Origin: an uncultured Bacilli bacterium
Lineage (GTDB): Bacteria > Bacillota_I > Bacilli_A > RFN20 > DUOF01
Length of the DNA: 7,488 nucleotides
Reading direction: 5' to 3'
Assembly (NCBI GenBank): GCA_934101685.1
Contig: CAKORZ010000065.1
Coordinates: 1 to 7,488 of the forward strand
Program-made: the position numbers and the translations under genes
Notes under the pieces: model-generated
Databases searched by the model: none
The model's input: the letters and a program-made list of their open reading frames with translations, nothing else
Told to the model about the DNA's origin: nothing
In this document: positions 6,474 to 7,488 of the stretch, in pieces
Layout of the letters: each line of letters opens with the position of its first letter
Numbering within the stretch: the stretch's first letter is position 1

Positions 6474-7204
6474 GAAATTTTAAAGTAGTTATTAGTTATA
6501 ATGGTGTTAATTTTAATGGATATCAAAAACAAAATAAACTTCGTAGTGTTCAAGGCGAAATAGAAAAAGTTTTATGTAAAATACATGGTTATGAAGTTAA
6601 AAGTTTTGGTGCTGGTAGAACAGATAAAGGAGTGCACGCTCTTAATCAAGTATTTAATTTTGAAACAAATAATAATATGGATTCAGATAATTTTAAAAGA
6701 GCTTTTAATTCGTTATTACCTGATGATATTTATGTTAAAAGTGTAGAAGAAGTGAATATGGATTTTCACTCTAGATATAGTTCACATAGTAAAGAATATC
6801 ATTATTTAGTTAATGTAGGAGAATATAATCCAATACAAAAAGATTACATTTATCAATATAATAAAGAACTTGATATTAATAAAATGATTAAAGCAAGTAA
6901 GCTATTTTTAGGTGAACATGATTTTAAAAATTTTTGCGCGAGTGAAGAAGAAAAGGTTAAAGATTATATTAGAACTATTGAAAGTATAGAAATAGAAAAT
7001 AATAATGATATTATTACTTTTAAGTTTAAAGGTAATGGATTTTTAAGATATATGGTTAGGATGATAGTGGGGATTTTGCTTGAAATAGGAAAAGGAAGAA
7101 AAGATGAAACATTTATAAAAGAAAGATTAGATAATAAAGAATTAAAAAGATCTAACTATAAGGTTAGTGCTTGTGGGTTATATTTAGTGAGTGTGAATTA
7201 TTAG
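6470..7204 (+). CDS. truA: tRNA pseudouridine(38-40) synthase TruA
   Basis: The enzyme converts uridines 38, 39 and 40 of the tRNA anticodon stem-loop to pseudouridine. The 244 residues match the family length. The catalytic Asp52 is in GAGRTDKGVHA (47-57). Further TruA hallmarks are NFNGYQKQ (14-21), HSKEYHYLVN (106-115, with the active-site Tyr), DFKNFCASEE (151-160) and GNGFLRYMVRMIVG (188-201). No insertion or lost key residue was seen. The start ATG overlaps the ecfT stop as ATGA, and GGAG (6456-6459) lies ten bases upstream, so coupling to ecfT translation is likely. In Bacillus the operon continues with rplM and rpsI; here a small ORF and a methyltransferase gene follow instead. Confidence 0.96.
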   Translation: MRNFKVVISYNGVNFNGYQKQNKLRSVQGEIEKVLCKIHGYEVKSFGAGRTDKGVHALNQVFNFETNNNMDSDNFKRAFNSLLPDDIYVKSVEEVNMDFHSRYSSHSKEYHYLVNVGEYNPIQKDYIYQYNKELDINKMIKASKLFLGEHDFKNFCASEEEKVKDYIRTIESIEIENNNDIITFKFKGNGFLRYMVRMIVGILLEIGKGRKDETFIKERLDNKELKRSNYKVSACGLYLVSVNY

Positions 7205-7214
7205 AGGTGTTAGT

Positions 7215-7280
7215 ATGAGTAAAAGAAAAAGTACATTAGATAAATTATATAATATTAAAATGGAGTTTATTTATAAATGA
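7215..7280 (+). CDS. Small ORF, 21 residues, coupled to the downstream methyltransferase
   Basis: The ATG at 7215 opens a 21-codon frame ending in TGA (7278-7280), giving a basic peptide beginning MSKRKSTLDKLYN and ending MEFIYK. It has no signal peptide or known motif. Support for translation is a strong AGAGGTG (7203-7209) five bases before the ATG, and an ATGA overlap with the next gene (7277-7280), the arrangement of a coupling leader. The truA stop lies only ten bases before it. It could be a real small protein or a leader peptide that sets translation of the methyltransferase. It lies in a different frame from the methyltransferase, and no N-terminal part is obviously missing from the latter, so a frameshifted gene is less likely. 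Confidence 0.5.
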   Translation: MSKRKSTLDKLYNIKMEFIYK

Positions 7281-7488
7281 AGGCATTAGATTATTTACCA
7301 AACACAGATATGCATTTATATCAAGATACTAGTATGTTTAGAATTAATAGTGATACATGTAATCTTGGTAATTTTATTAGTGTAAAAAAAGATGATGTTA
7401 TTTTAGATATAGGCACTAATAATGGAGCATTACTTTTATATGCGCATAAACTAGGGTGTAAGAAATTAATTGGGGTAGATATTAACTC
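7277..7488 (+). CDS. TrmN6/YabB-like SAM-dependent methyltransferase (partial, N-terminal 70 residues)
   Basis: This is the start of a class I methyltransferase, cut by the window end. The first residues MKALDYLPNTDMHLYQD (1-17), then SMFRINSDTCNLGNF (19-33), resemble the N-terminus of the YabB/TrmN6 (YfiC) family, which methylates N6 of A37 in tRNA1(Val). SAM-binding motif I is VILDIGTNNG (41-50), followed by motif II acidic Asp68 in LIGVDIN (64-70). The catalytic NPPY-type motif, which would decide adenine-N6 specificity, lies beyond the window, so other small-molecule or RNA methyltransferases remain possible. The start overlaps the small ORF stop as ATGA; the nearest Shine-Dalgarno, GGAG (7262-7265), is 11 bases away, which fits translation by coupling. 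Neighbouring truA agrees with a tRNA modification role. Confidence 0.75.
   Translation, partial: MKALDYLPNTDMHLYQDTSMFRINSDTCNLGNFISVKKDDVILDIGTNNGALLLYAHKLGCKKLIGVDIN

Noticed and set aside
6344..6553. Leftward 69-codon open frame across ecfT and truA
   Set aside because: Lies antisense to two well-supported genes joined by an ATGA overlap; no Shine-Dalgarno or motif.
7215..7300. Frameshift joining the 21-residue ORF with the methyltransferase into one gene
   Set aside because: The methyltransferase frame already begins with family-like residues and has a coupled ATG, so nothing appears to be missing upstream.

Overview
The window comes from a very AT-rich, walled, low-GC Gram-positive bacterium, most likely an uncultured member of the Bacilli/Erysipelotrichia side of the Firmicutes. 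This is inferred from A/T-ending codons, Shine-Dalgarno (SD) sites on nearly every gene, a lipoprotein-type HtrA, a DUF1934 gene and an energy-coupling factor (ECF) cassette next to truA. A peptidoglycan glycosyltransferase gene argues against a wall-less Mollicute. TGA acts as a stop (ATGA overlaps of ecfT/truA and of a small ORF with the next gene) and TGG is the only Trp codon, so translation table 11 fits. No mobile element, CRISPR array, RNA gene or phage feature was seen, and no gene-free stretch exceeds about 140 bases.

Left part (1-2235). The N-terminal 214 residues of a penicillin-binding protein run leftward off the window edge. A 76-base divergent promoter region separates it from a rightward DUF1934/YwiB-like gene. 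That gene converges, with a 15-base overlap, on a leftward lipoprotein HtrA-type serine protease with one PDZ domain.

Middle (2236-4041). A divergent 124-base region separates htrA from a rightward unknown membrane protein with about five helices. This gene converges on a leftward DUF2804 gene, with a compact bidirectional terminator hairpin holding both stop codons. A further 139-base divergent region leads to the next operon.

Right part (4042-7488). A tight rightward operon encodes ecfA1, ecfA2, ecfT, truA, a 21-residue small ORF, and the start of a TrmN6/YabB-like methyltransferase that runs off the window. The genes overlap or abut, which implies translational coupling. EcfA1, EcfA2 and EcfT form the shared energising module for vitamin and metal uptake, with substrate-binding S components encoded elsewhere. 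TruA and the methyltransferase are probable tRNA-modification enzymes.

Most of the window is conventional core genome. The points most worth a second look are the small coupled ORF, the unknown membrane protein, the DUF2804 protein, the stop-codon hairpins shared by convergent genes, and the very short predicted 5' leaders.
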